Shown here: positions 7,906 through 15,631 of the stretch, piece after piece
Numbering within the stretch: position 1 is the first letter of the stretch
Layout: each line of letters starts with the position of its first letter
DNA from: JBCBJX01 sp038522735
Lineage (GTDB): Bacteria > Pseudomonadota > Alphaproteobacteria > Caulobacterales > Parvularculaceae
Direction of reading: 5' to 3'
Assembly: GCA_038522735.1 (NCBI GenBank)
Contig: JBCBJX010000027.1
Coordinates: 1-30,905 of the forward strand
DNA length: 30,905 nucleotides
Notes under the pieces: generated by a model
The model's database searches: none
Told to the model about the DNA's origin: nothing
The model's input: only the letters and a program-made list of their open reading frames with translations
Program-made: the position numbers and the translations under genes

Positions 7906-8475
7906 TTAGTTTCGTTCTTCGTCACGCATCTTCAGCTTTTCAACGTCCGTCGCCCGGCGGATCGCGTTCGCCTCGGCCTCCTTCTGGGCGGCCATCTGCT
8001 GCATCTGCAGCGTCGTGATCTGCGCCGAGGTGAGCGCGGACGACGAGCTCCCGACATCATCGGCCCCGTCTTTCCTGGCGGTCGACTGCTGAGCTTGTTG
8101 TTGACGGAGGATTTCCGCGATCTGCGCGCGCGCCGCCTCCTCGGCCGGATCGGCGTCCTTCCCCTCGTCGAGCCTTTGAACCTCGCCCGGGCGTTTGCCG
8201 GAGGCGTCGCCCGGTTTCCTCGCCCGCACGACGACGGTTCCGCCGCGAACGCCGGCCTGCGCCGCGCGCTCCGCCTCGCCCGCCGTCTGAAAAAGGACCG
8301 GCGTAATCCAGACCCGGCCGACAAGCGCCTCCTCGCCGATGATCCGCGCCCGCGGCGTCGTGGTGATGGCGGCGTTCGGGTCAAGTTGAACTTGCGGCGA
8401 CACCGCCTGCAGCTGGCTGATATCCTGCGCCGCGAGGCTTGCGGCGGCGGCGAAGCTGAGTGCGATTTCAAGCAC
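7906..8475 (-). CDS. Hypothetical exported protein (possibly the N-terminal part of a split gene)
   Basis: A 189-residue protein of unknown function. GTG at 8475 has a strong GGGGAGGA Shine-Dalgarno at 6 nt. The first 16 residues (LEIALSFAAAASLAAQ) look like a short signal peptide cleaved before QDIS. The segment RARIIGEEALVGRVWITPV (about 43-61) is followed by a charged linker, and Gln-rich helices (about 115-180) look coiled-coil. The C-terminus ends in a charged helix (EKLKMRDEERN) that continues in register past the TAA as KRQCERRPGN. The downstream ORF at 7489-7788 may therefore have been its C-terminal domain, giving one protein of about 328 residues. Convergence with the BciA-like gene is excluded because both are on the minus strand. 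Confidence 0.72.
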   Translation of the reverse strand: MLEIALSFAAAASLAAQDISQLQAVSPQVQLDPNAAITTTPRARIIGEEALVGRVWITPVLFQTAGEAERAAQAGVRGGTVVVRARKPGDASGKRPGEVQRLDEGKDADPAEEAARAQIAEILRQQQAQQSTARKDGADDVGSSSSALTSAQITTLQMQQMAAQKEAEANAIRRATDVEKLKMRDEERN

Positions 8476-8548
8476 GGCGTCCTCCCCTTATGAGGCCACC
8501 ATAGCATCAACGCTCATTGGTTGCGACGCCCGGCCGACCGGCGCCGGC

Positions 8549-9550
8549 TTAGAAGACTGCGTGGTCGCCCCGCTCGGGGTTCGCCTCGCCGGCGGCGACT
8601 TTGCGAAAGTAATCGCCGAGGGTCTCGGTTCCAAAGGAGGGCGTCGCGCCGGCGTCGTAGCGGTCCGTTTCGGCGTCATAGACGAGCATCGATTCCCGCG
8701 CGTAATAGCGGCCGATCCGCGCGAACTCGGCTTTCGCCGCGAGCGGGGGCGCGAGGTTCGAGAGCGCGCCGAGGCCGCCGGCGATCGCATCCATCAGCGC
8801 GAGGGGAACGCGCTGAAATTTCGGCTCCAGACCGAAGGCCTCGAACATAAGCTCGCCCTGGCGGCGCGGCGTCAGCGCCTCCCCCGGCCCGCCGATCGGC
8901 AGGATGCGGTCCCAGCGCTCAGGCGCGTCGAGGCAGCCGACGAGGTACAGTGCGAGATCATCGTCGCTGATCGGCTTGCAGGCGGTCACCTCCCCGTCGC
9001 CGAAGAGGAGGTAGGGTTTACCCCTCCGCACCCGGTCGATCTGCCCTGAGAGCGATTTGAAGTATGCGGTCGGCCGGACGATCGAATAGCGCAGGCCCGA
9101 TGCGGCCAGCTTCTCCTCGAAGGCGAGTTTCGCATGCTGGAAGGCGAGGCGCGGCTTCTGCACGCAGATCGCCGAGAGGAGGACGAAGTGCGGAACGCCG
9201 GCCGCCTGCGCCGCCTTCAGCGCTTCGACCTGGGCGTCATGGTCGATCGCCCAGGCGTCTTCCGGCGCGCCCGTCCGCGACGCCATGCAGGAGATCACCG
9301 CCGCAACCGGCGCGCCGCGCACCCCGTCCTCGGCGATGCTCTCCGCCCGGGTCGGATCGCCGACGCGGATCTCGGCGCCGAGATCGGCGAGGGCCGTTGC
9401 GACCGGCCTGTCTTTCGAGGCCGGCCGCACCAGGCAGACCGCCCGCCGCCCGGAGGCGAGGACGGCGCGGGCCGTCGCCCGGCCGATCGTCCCCGTCGCG
9501 CCGAGCACCAGCACGCGCTCGGCGTCCGCATTGAGGGGAACCGTCATCAT
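8549..9550 (-). CDS. Divinyl (proto)chlorophyllide a 8-vinyl-reductase-like protein (BciA family, atypical SDR)
   Basis: The product is a 333-residue NAD(P)H-binding atypical SDR. It has the Rossmann loop GATGTIGRA (residues 17-25), and its central part, ISCMASRTGAPEDAW...HFVLLSAICVQKPRLAFQHAK...YSIVRPTAYFKSLSGQ...GDGEVTACKPISDDDLA, follows the pattern I know from plant DVR and bacterial BciA. Those enzymes reduce the 8-vinyl group of divinyl chlorophyllide in (bacterio)chlorophyll synthesis. No other photosynthesis gene is in the window, so the physiological substrate here is uncertain. Tandem ATGs at 9550 and 9547 give alternative starts. It is divergently arranged with the alkylsulfatase-like gene across 101 bp. 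The family call is firm; the exact reaction is inferred. Confidence 0.82.
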   Translation of the reverse strand: MMTVPLNADAERVLVLGATGTIGRATARAVLASGRRAVCLVRPASKDRPVATALADLGAEIRVGDPTRAESIAEDGVRGAPVAAVISCMASRTGAPEDAWAIDHDAQVEALKAAQAAGVPHFVLLSAICVQKPRLAFQHAKLAFEEKLAASGLRYSIVRPTAYFKSLSGQIDRVRRGKPYLLFGDGEVTACKPISDDDLALYLVGCLDAPERWDRILPIGGPGEALTPRRQGELMFEAFGLEPKFQRVPLALMDAIAGGLGALSNLAPPLAAKAEFARIGRYYARESMLVYDAETDRYDAGATPSFGTETLGDYFRKVAAGEANPERGDHAVF

Positions 9551-9651
9551 GCCGCGAGCTTAACGCCGCCCGCTCGGCCGGGACACAGGCTGAGGGATCG
9601 TCTGCGCCTGAAAGTGGCGTTCGGCGGCGGACCGCGGTCATCATCGACGCC

Positions 9652-11652
9652 ATGACCATGCGCGCCGCCCTCCTCTCCGCCTTCGCCCTCGCCGCTTGCG
9701 GCGACACCGAGCCGCCCGTCCCGACGGGCGCCGCTGAAACCGTCGCGCCCTGGAGCGACGCCGCCCCGCCCGTCGGTCAGGCGACGCCGCACACGGCGGC
9801 CGCCAATCAGGCTGTCGCGGACCGGCTCGCCCTCGGCGATGCGGCGAGCTTCGAGGCCGCGGGGCGCGGCTTTCTCGCCGCGATCGAGAGCGACGCCATT
9901 CGCGATGAAAACGGCGACGTGGTCTGGCGGATCGACGCTTTCGATTTTCTGGCCGCCGCCGCCCCGCCGACGGCCAATCCCTCCCTCTGGCGGCAATCGC
10001 AGCTTGCGGCGCGCCACGGGCTCTTTGAGGTGACCGACGGGCTCTATCAGGTGCGCGGCTACGACCTCGCGGTGATGAGCGTCATCCGCGGCGAGACCGG
10101 ATGGATCGTCATCGATCCGCTAACGGTGAAAGAGACCGCCGCCGCGGCCCTCACCCTCGTCAACGAGACCCTCGGCGAACGGCCGGTGAGCGCCGTCCTC
10201 TTCACTCACAGCCATGTCGATCATTTCGGCGGGGCGCGCGGCGTTCTCTCGGACGCGGACATCGCGGCGGGCGACATCCCCGTCGTCGCGCCCCACGGCT
10301 TCGCGGAAGCCGCGGCGACGGAGAACCTGATCGCCGGGCCGCACATGTCCCGGCGGGCGGCGTTCATGTTCGGCCGCACTCTGCCGAAATCGCCCGCAGG
10401 CCATATCGGCTCCGGCCTCGGCCCCGGACTGCCCGATGGCTCGATCGGCCTCGTCGCGCCGACCGAGGAGATCCCGCCCGAAGGCGGGGTGCGGACGATC
10501 GACGGGGTGCGGTTCGAGTTCCTCGACGCCGCCGGCACGGAAGCGCCGTCGGAGTTCATCTTCTACCTCCCGGCGTTCAAGGCGCTCTGCACCGCCGAAG
10601 TGGTGTCCGGGACCTTCCACAACATCCTCACCCTGCGCGGCGCCAAGGCGCGGGACGCCCATCTCTGGAGCCGGGTGATCGACCGTATGCTGATCGAATA
10701 CGGCGGCGAAGCGGAGGTCCTGTTCGCCTCGCACCACTGGCCCGCCTGGGGCCGCGAGGCGGTGCGCGAGCGCCTCGTCCGCCAGCGCGACATCTATCGC
10801 TATGTCCACGACCAGACGCTTCGCATGGCGAATTCCGGCGCCAATCCAGAGGAGATCGCCGAGACGATCGGCGAGCCCGATTTCCTTACGGAGGAGTTCG
10901 CTGCGCGGGGCTATTACGGAACGCTGCAGCACAATGCGAAGGCGGTCTTCCAGTACTATTTCGGCTGGTGGGACGGGCGCCCCGCGAGCTTCCAGAAACA
11001 CCCGCCGCGGGCGCGCGCGGAGCGTTTCGTCGCCGCCGTCGGGGGGCCGGAGTCCGCACTCGCCGTCGGCAAGGAGGCGTTCCGCGAGGGCGATTATCGC
11101 TGGTCGGCGGAGGTCCTGAGCGACCTCCTCTTCTCCGGCGCCGCGCCGGAGGGGACCGCCGGCTGGCTCGCCGCAAGCTTCGAGCAGCTTGGCTTTCAGG
11201 CCGAAAGCGGCGCGTGGCGGAGCTATTACCTGACGGCGGCGCAGGAGCTGAGGACCGGCCCGCCGCGCCAGCAGCCGAGCCTCGGCAACGCCGATTTCCT
11301 GAAAGCGATCCCGAGCGACGCGCTCTTCGACGCCCTCGCCGCGCGCTATGATCCGCAGGCGATGGATCGCGAGCCCTTCGCCCTCGTTTTCAAGTTCACG
11401 GATATCGACGACGTTCTGACGGTCGAGATCAATGATGCGGTCGCAACGCCGCGTCCGGGCGCTGCGGATGCGCCCGCGGCGACCATCGCCATGGCGCGGC
11501 GGGACTTCGACCGGCTGATCCTGCGGGAAGCCTCGCCGCTCGTGATGCTCGCGAACGGGCGGATGCGGGTCGAGGGCGATCTCGGGGCGATGCAGGCCTT
11601 TTTCGGCGCGCTGGAAGAGCCGGATCTCGCCTTCCCCCTCGCCGGCCCCTGA
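9652..11652 (+). CDS. Alkylsulfatase-like metallo-beta-lactamase-fold lipoprotein (SdsA1/BDS1 family)
   Basis: The 666-residue product resembles the zinc-dependent linear alkylsulfatases that hydrolyse SDS-type esters. Domains in order: a lipoprotein signal with lipobox LAAC (Cys16); the MBL hydrolase domain with THSHVDHFGG (His186, His188, Asp190, His191), Glu316 in CTAEVVSGTFHNILTLRG and His361-His362 in ASHHWPAWG; an alpha-helical dimerisation region (about 400-530); and a C-terminal SCP2-like domain (about 540-666), which in SdsA1 is thought to recruit hydrophobic substrate. All expected zinc ligands appear present. The lipobox predicts attachment to a membrane facing the periplasm, whereas many relatives are soluble secreted proteins. 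ATG at 9652 and 9658 are both possible starts and neither has a strong Shine-Dalgarno. Confidence 0.9.
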   Translation: MTMRAALLSAFALAACGDTEPPVPTGAAETVAPWSDAAPPVGQATPHTAAANQAVADRLALGDAASFEAAGRGFLAAIESDAIRDENGDVVWRIDAFDFLAAAAPPTANPSLWRQSQLAARHGLFEVTDGLYQVRGYDLAVMSVIRGETGWIVIDPLTVKETAAAALTLVNETLGERPVSAVLFTHSHVDHFGGARGVLSDADIAAGDIPVVAPHGFAEAAATENLIAGPHMSRRAAFMFGRTLPKSPAGHIGSGLGPGLPDGSIGLVAPTEEIPPEGGVRTIDGVRFEFLDAAGTEAPSEFIFYLPAFKALCTAEVVSGTFHNILTLRGAKARDAHLWSRVIDRMLIEYGGEAEVLFASHHWPAWGREAVRERLVRQRDIYRYVHDQTLRMANSGANPEEIAETIGEPDFLTEEFAARGYYGTLQHNAKAVFQYYFGWWDGRPASFQKHPPRARAERFVAAVGGPESALAVGKEAFREGDYRWSAEVLSDLLFSGAAPEGTAGWLAASFEQLGFQAESGAWRSYYLTAAQELRTGPPRQQPSLGNADFLKAIPSDALFDALAARYDPQAMDREPFALVFKFTDIDDVLTVEINDAVATPRPGAADAPAATIAMARRDFDRLILREASPLVMLANGRMRVEGDLGAMQAFFGALEEPDLAFPLAGP

Positions 11653-11793
11653 TCGCCGCACCGCGCGCTGCGGCGATCTCTGTCACCTGCTTCCCACGCG
11701 CCGGCCGATTGAACAGGCCGTGCGCGGCTCCGTGCGCGACCCTGCCGGCGAGCCCCGCAACCCGGCGGGCGCTGTCGCTTGATGGAGACCGCC

Positions 11794-12513
11794 ATGACCT
11801 CGCTCCGCGCCGCCATACTGCCCTCTCTCGCCGCGATCGCCCTCGCCGCCTGCAGCGGTTCGGGCGGCGGATCGCCGGCCCCTGCGGCTCCATCCGGTTC
11901 CGGAGGCGGAGGAACGCCCCCGCCGCCTCCGCCGGCCGCGACCGACGGCGTCGGCGTGCCTCTCGCCCAGGGCGTCAGCTGGACGTACGTCTATTCGCGG
12001 ACGTCGAGTTCGGTTTCGACCGGCGGCGGCGGCTCGTCTGAAACCTCCGGCGCATTCCGGCTCTCCCTCGGCGCGCCGACGACGATCCAGGGCCGTCAGG
12101 CCTTCCCGCTTGAATTCGAAGTCCTGTTCGGCGCCGATCCGCGCCCGGGCGCTGAAAACGTCGCCCGCGTCGTTCCGGACTGGACCCACCTCGCCGAAGG
12201 CGACGACGGCGCGCTTCTCGGCTCGCGGACGGGCGCGACGCTGGAGCCGGTTTACGGGCCGGATTTCGACAACTGGACCGGCGGCATGTTCTTCGCCGAC
12301 TACGCCGACCCGACAGCGCTGACGCCGACCGACGCGAACTTCGACGGCGCGCGCAATTCCCTCGACGGTTACGCCACCATCCTGTCGAGTTCCGACCCGT
12401 TCTGCGAGCAGGTGCTGGGCGTCACATTCTGCGACGACACGTCGGAAAGCTATTCGGAGACGGAGTTCTTCGTCGAAGGCGTCGGTCCGTGGGCGCTCGA
12501 ATTCTTCGGATAG
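11794..12513 (+). CDS. N-terminal segment of the interrupted kelch-type lipoprotein
   Basis: This is the portion translated if the first TAG terminates: 239 residues with a lipoprotein signal (cleavage before the Cys of LAACSGSG), a low-complexity Gly/Pro linker and a beta-rich region containing WTYVYSRT and NWTGGMFFADYADPT. It could still be exported as a truncated lipoprotein. On its own I recognise no enzymatic motif. Confidence 0.6.
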   Translation: MTSLRAAILPSLAAIALAACSGSGGGSPAPAAPSGSGGGGTPPPPPPAATDGVGVPLAQGVSWTYVYSRTSSSVSTGGGGSSETSGAFRLSLGAPTTIQGRQAFPLEFEVLFGADPRPGAENVARVVPDWTHLAEGDDGALLGSRTGATLEPVYGPDFDNWTGGMFFADYADPTALTPTDANFDGARNSLDGYATILSSSDPFCEQVLGVTFCDDTSESYSETEFFVEGVGPWALEFFG

Positions 12514-12807
12514 TTCTCGAGCGCCAGCGGTTCATCCAGCCAGAACGTCGTCGTGGAGCTTCTTGAGACCTCGCTGACGCCGCCCGCGGGCGTCGATTTC
12601 GATACGGGCTGGAGTTTCGCGCCGAGGCTTCCGGACGCGCTCTACAACGTCCAGGCGGCGCTTCCGGTCGCCGAATACGACGGCGAACTCTGGGTGTTCG
12701 GCGGCGCGGACGAAGACTTCACCAGCGCGACGACGTCGGCCGAGCGGTATGAGCGCGACGTCTACGTCTTTAATCCGTCAACCGAGAGCTAGCGGACGGA
12801 ATTCACG

Positions 12808-13614
12808 TTGCCGTCGAACATCATCGGCGTGCACTCGGTCACCATCATCGGATCGCAGGCGGTCCTGATGGCTCGGGTGGACGCCGATTTCGGGCTCGGA
12901 ACTTGCCGCGTGCGGCCCTATGTGATCGATCTCGACACCCTGTCCGCAAGCTTCGGCTCGGGCTACCGCGACAGCCCCTTCGACAGCTGCGTTGGCGACG
13001 GCTACGCGACCGCCTATGACGGCGCCGTCCCGCTGTTTTTCTTCGCCCCTGGCGTCGTCACCGTCGAAAGCAACAGTTCGACCTATCAGCGGCGGATCTA
13101 TCTTTATGATCCTGAGACGGACACCTGGTATTTCGGCGACATCGAGAACGCATCGGGGAACCGGCTTTTCGTCGATCAGACCTGCTCCCTCGCGCAGGAC
13201 GGCTCGTCCCTCCTCTTCACCGCGTTCAACCAGATCAACCAGACCTTCGGGTTCTCCCGATCCCGGTGGATCCTGCGGCTTGACCTCGAAACGCTGACCT
13301 TCGACACGGTGTATGCGGAGGACGGCGGCGATTTCGGCTGCGGCTCGCAAATGCTGGTCGAGGGCGACGCTGCGTACTTTCTGCCGAACTCAGAATCGAT
13401 CGCGGACCCCAGCCCGCCCCTCGAGATTGATCTCGTCGCCCTCAGAGCGAGCGCGCCGGGCGCCGTCGGCTCCGTGACGTCTGAAATGGACGCGCCGATC
13501 TTCCCGCGTCAGTTCTTTGGCGCCGATATCGTCGGCCAGTCGATCTTCGTTGTCGGCGGGTCGGACGGCGACTTCGTTCCGACGGACATTGTCGAAGAGC
13601 GTCATCTCCAGTAA
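12808..13614 (+). CDS. C-terminal segment of the interrupted kelch-type lipoprotein
   Basis: This is the third piece of the same reading frame after the second TAG, with about 268 residues of kelch-like beta-propeller sequence. No Shine-Dalgarno or natural start precedes it (the nearest start-like codon in frame is a TTG at 12808), so it is unlikely to be translated alone. It is listed so that the broken gene's extent is clear. Confidence 0.45.
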   Translation: MPSNIIGVHSVTIIGSQAVLMARVDADFGLGTCRVRPYVIDLDTLSASFGSGYRDSPFDSCVGDGYATAYDGAVPLFFFAPGVVTVESNSSTYQRRIYLYDPETDTWYFGDIENASGNRLFVDQTCSLAQDGSSLLFTAFNQINQTFGFSRSRWILRLDLETLTFDTVYAEDGGDFGCGSQMLVEGDAAYFLPNSESIADPSPPLEIDLVALRASAPGAVGSVTSEMDAPIFPRQFFGADIVGQSIFVVGGSDGDFVPTDIVEERHLQ

Positions 13615-13702
13615 TTTGCGAGCGTTCGCCGGCGCCTGTGCGGGGTGAAACTGTCGCATTGTGCGCACTCCGACGATCGCCATCTGCACTTCGTAAGCGG
13701 AG

Positions 13703-14377
13703 ATGAAGATGACCGACGCTATCGCCCTCGCCGTCCACCACCCCGCCCGCGACCCGCGCGACAGGATCGCCCTCGGTCTCGTGAAATTCATGCGCGTGTT
13801 CGTCGATGCGTTTTTTCGCAAGCGCTACGGGCACCGTGCGGTTGTTCTGGAAACCGTAGCTGCCGTCCCCGGCATGGTCGGCGGCATGCTGCAGCATCTG
13901 AAAAGCCTCAGGCACATCCGCGACGACGCCGGCTGGATCAAGGAGCTGCTCGACGAGGCGGACAACGAGCGCATGCACCTGATGACCTTCATCAAGGTCG
14001 CGCAGCCGGGCCTCTTCGAACGCGCGCTCATCATGGGAGCGCAGGCGGTTTTCTTCAGTTTCTACTTCGCGATGTATCTCTTCTTCCCGCGCACGGCGCA
14101 CCGCTTCGTCGCCTATCTCGAGGAGGAGGCGGTGAAGAGCTACACGCAGTATCTGGAGGAGATAGACGCCGGCCGGCTGGAGAACGGCCCCGCGCCGCAG
14201 ATCGCGATTTCGTACTGGAATCTGCCGGAAGACGCCCTGCTGCGGGAGGTGGTCGAAGCGGTGCGCGCGGATGAAGCAAAACACCGGGACGTCAATCACC
14301 GGTTCGCCGACGCCCTTTCAAACTCCCGGTTCCCAGCCTCTGTCGAACCGACAAAACCGGAAGCCGCCGCGGCCTGA
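13703..14377 (+). CDS. aox: Alternative oxidase (cyanide-insensitive ubiquinol oxidase)
   Basis: The product is a di-iron quinol oxidase that passes electrons from ubiquinol straight to oxygen without proton pumping, as an interfacial inner-membrane protein. The 224 residues carry every AOX signature: LETVAAVPGMVGG (Glu50), EADNERMHL (Glu89, His92), YLEEEAVKSYT (Glu140-142), and ADEAKHRDVNH (Glu191, His194). These are the conserved carboxylate and histidine iron ligands. The FERALIMGAQAVFFSFYF region is the membrane-associated hydrophobic helix. ATG at 13703 is listed; ATG at 13709 has the better-placed GGAG Shine-Dalgarno (13699-13702) and may be the true start. It is a single gene, converging on the Sel1-like gene across 12 bp. 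Bacterial AOX is patchily distributed. The call is secure. Confidence 0.94.
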   Translation: MKMTDAIALAVHHPARDPRDRIALGLVKFMRVFVDAFFRKRYGHRAVVLETVAAVPGMVGGMLQHLKSLRHIRDDAGWIKELLDEADNERMHLMTFIKVAQPGLFERALIMGAQAVFFSFYFAMYLFFPRTAHRFVAYLEEEAVKSYTQYLEEIDAGRLENGPAPQIAISYWNLPEDALLREVVEAVRADEAKHRDVNHRFADALSNSRFPASVEPTKPEAAAA

Positions 14378-14389
14378 GAGGCGCGCGGG

Positions 14390-14668
14390 TCAGGAAAACG
14401 CTGGGCGGTGGGTGGCGAGCCACTCGCGGGCCTGGCGCTGGGCTTCGGCGACCTCGCCGGGGCTCATTTCCGCAGCGAGTTCGCGGCGATAGCCCTTCGC
14501 AGCTTCAGAGCCGTTGAGCGCGGCGAGGTTGAACCATTTATGGGCGGTGACGAGGTCCATCGCGCCTTCGACGCCCGTCGAGGCTGCGAGACCGAGACGG
14601 AACATCTCGTCGCCCGACATGGGCGCCGGCTCCGCCGACTGAATATCCACCGAGTGCAAGGCCGACAT
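14390..14668 (-). CDS. Small Sel1-like/TPR repeat protein
   Basis: A 92-residue protein with one Sel1-type helical repeat: MFRLGLAASTGVEGAMDLVTAHKWFNLAALNGSEAAKGYRREL at about residues 22-65, followed by MSPGEVAEAQRQAREWLATH. This layout (GDEMFRLG...DLVTAHKWFNLAA) is common in short alphaproteobacterial Sel1 proteins; such repeats mediate protein-protein contacts, but the partner is unknown. ATG at 14668 has a strong GGGGAGAG Shine-Dalgarno. No signal peptide is seen, so it is probably cytoplasmic. Upstream, a perfect TTAACGTTAA palindrome (14717-14726) lies in the probable promoter region. Confidence 0.85.
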   Translation of the reverse strand: MSALHSVDIQSAEPAPMSGDEMFRLGLAASTGVEGAMDLVTAHKWFNLAALNGSEAAKGYRRELAAEMSPGEVAEAQRQAREWLATHRPAFS

Positions 14669-14822
14669 GGCGCTTCTCTCCCCTGTCCGTTCTGCGCCCG
14701 GGCCGTCCCCGAGCGGTTAACGTTAAAGAGGGTGCGAAGCTCGCGGTGAAGATTTCGTTTACGGCAACGAAGCCGATTTCGGTATTTTTGCGTTAAGGTT
14801 TTCGAAAGGCCTAGAGCGGTCC

Positions 14823-15533
14823 TCAGCTTGCGGATTTCACGCCGAAGAGCCGCTCGCGGACGGCCGGGTCCTCCTGCATCGCTTTGGCTTTCTCGCGCTC
14901 GTCCTTGCCGAGGGCGAGGCCCGCCTGCACCGCCGGGCGCTCGCGCAGGGCGTCGTGCCAGCGCTTCACGTTCGGATAGTCGGCGAGGTCGATATGGTGC
15001 CATTCATGCGCGACGGCCCAGCCGATGATCGCCATGTCTGCAATCGAATAGTCTCCCGCGACGAAAGCGCGCCCGTCGAGACGTTTGTCGAGGACGCCGT
15101 AGAGACGCTCCGTCTCCCGCTTATAGCGATCGACCGCATAGGGAAGGGTTTCGGGCGCATACCGCGTAAAGTGGTGGTTCTGGCCGAGCATGGGGCCGAA
15201 GCCGCCCATCTGCCACATCAGCCATTCGTCGATGGCGACCCGGGCGCGCTCGTTCTCCGGATAGAACATGCCCGTCTTGCGGCCGAGATACTGAAGGATC
15301 GCGCCCGATTCAAAAACCGAGATCGGCCCCCCGTCCGGGCCCGACGGATCGATGATCGCCGGCATGCGGTTGTTCGGGGAAATCTTGAGGAATTCCGGCT
15401 GGAACTGATCGCCCGCCATGATGTTCACGAACCTCGTCGTGTAAGGAAGGCCCATCTCCTCCAGGGCGATGGAGACTTTGAACCCGTTCGGGGTCGGCCA
15501 GTAGTGGAGTTCGATCGGCGGCTGTCCGGACAT
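14823..15533 (-). CDS. Glutathione S-transferase family protein (YfcG/YghU, nu-class-like)
   Basis: A 236-residue cytosolic GST. The N-terminal thioredoxin-like domain begins IELHYWPTPNGFKVSIALEEMGLPY, with Thr14 and Asn16 in the place of the residues YfcG-type enzymes use instead of a catalytic Ser/Tyr. It continues with SPNNRMPAIID and the glutathione-contacting FESGAIL. The C-terminal all-alpha domain contains RLDGRAFVAGDYSIADMAIIGW. Relatives act as glutathione-disulfide oxidoreductases. It is divergent from the acyl-CoA synthetase gene by 98 bp. ATG at 15533 is preceded on the minus strand by an AGGAAA-type Shine-Dalgarno. The exact substrate is unknown. Confidence 0.92.
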   Translation of the reverse strand: MSGQPPIELHYWPTPNGFKVSIALEEMGLPYTTRFVNIMAGDQFQPEFLKISPNNRMPAIIDPSGPDGGPISVFESGAILQYLGRKTGMFYPENERARVAIDEWLMWQMGGFGPMLGQNHHFTRYAPETLPYAVDRYKRETERLYGVLDKRLDGRAFVAGDYSIADMAIIGWAVAHEWHHIDLADYPNVKRWHDALRERPAVQAGLALGKDEREKAKAMQEDPAVRERLFGVKSAS

Positions 15534-15631
15534 CGGCGTTTCCTCTCGTTCTTGTTTCGCACTGACGAAATAGGTTTTTCACAACCGCCCGTCGCGTCAC
15601 AGTCCGTTGAACAGCGAGGAGGAGACGCGTC

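Larger units (their letters stand above)
11794..13614 (+). pseudogene. Kelch-repeat-like lipoprotein gene interrupted by two in-frame TAG codons
   Basis: A single reading frame of 607 codons, unbroken except for TAG at 12511-12513 (codon 240) and TAG at 12790-12792 (codon 333). G/C-biased third positions continue across both stops and there is no frameshift. The start is ATG at 11794 with GGAG 7 nt upstream; an earlier ATG lies at 11782. The N-terminus is a lipoprotein signal with lipobox LAAC, followed by a Gly/Ser/Pro-rich linker. The part after codon 240 has kelch-type blades: YDGELWVFGGA...DVYVFNPSTES then the second TAG, and later RIYLYDPETDTWYF and QSIFVVGGSDGD. Aligning NPSTES-stop with DPETDTW places the second TAG exactly on the blade's conserved Trp, so TGG-to-TAG is the likely change. 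The product was probably a surface-exposed beta-propeller lipoprotein. It is either a recent pseudogene or a case of readthrough. Confidence 0.75.

Noticed and set aside
7558..8493. Long plus-strand open frame opposite the hypothetical genes
   Set aside because: High-GC antisense frame: Arg/Ala/Asp-rich without motifs, while the minus strand has a signal peptide, a strong Shine-Dalgarno and better codon periodicity.
14717..14726. TTAACGTTAA as a CtrA cell-cycle regulator site
   Set aside because: The CtrA consensus is TTAA-N7-TTAA; here the spacing is 2, so this is just an AT-rich palindrome near a promoter.
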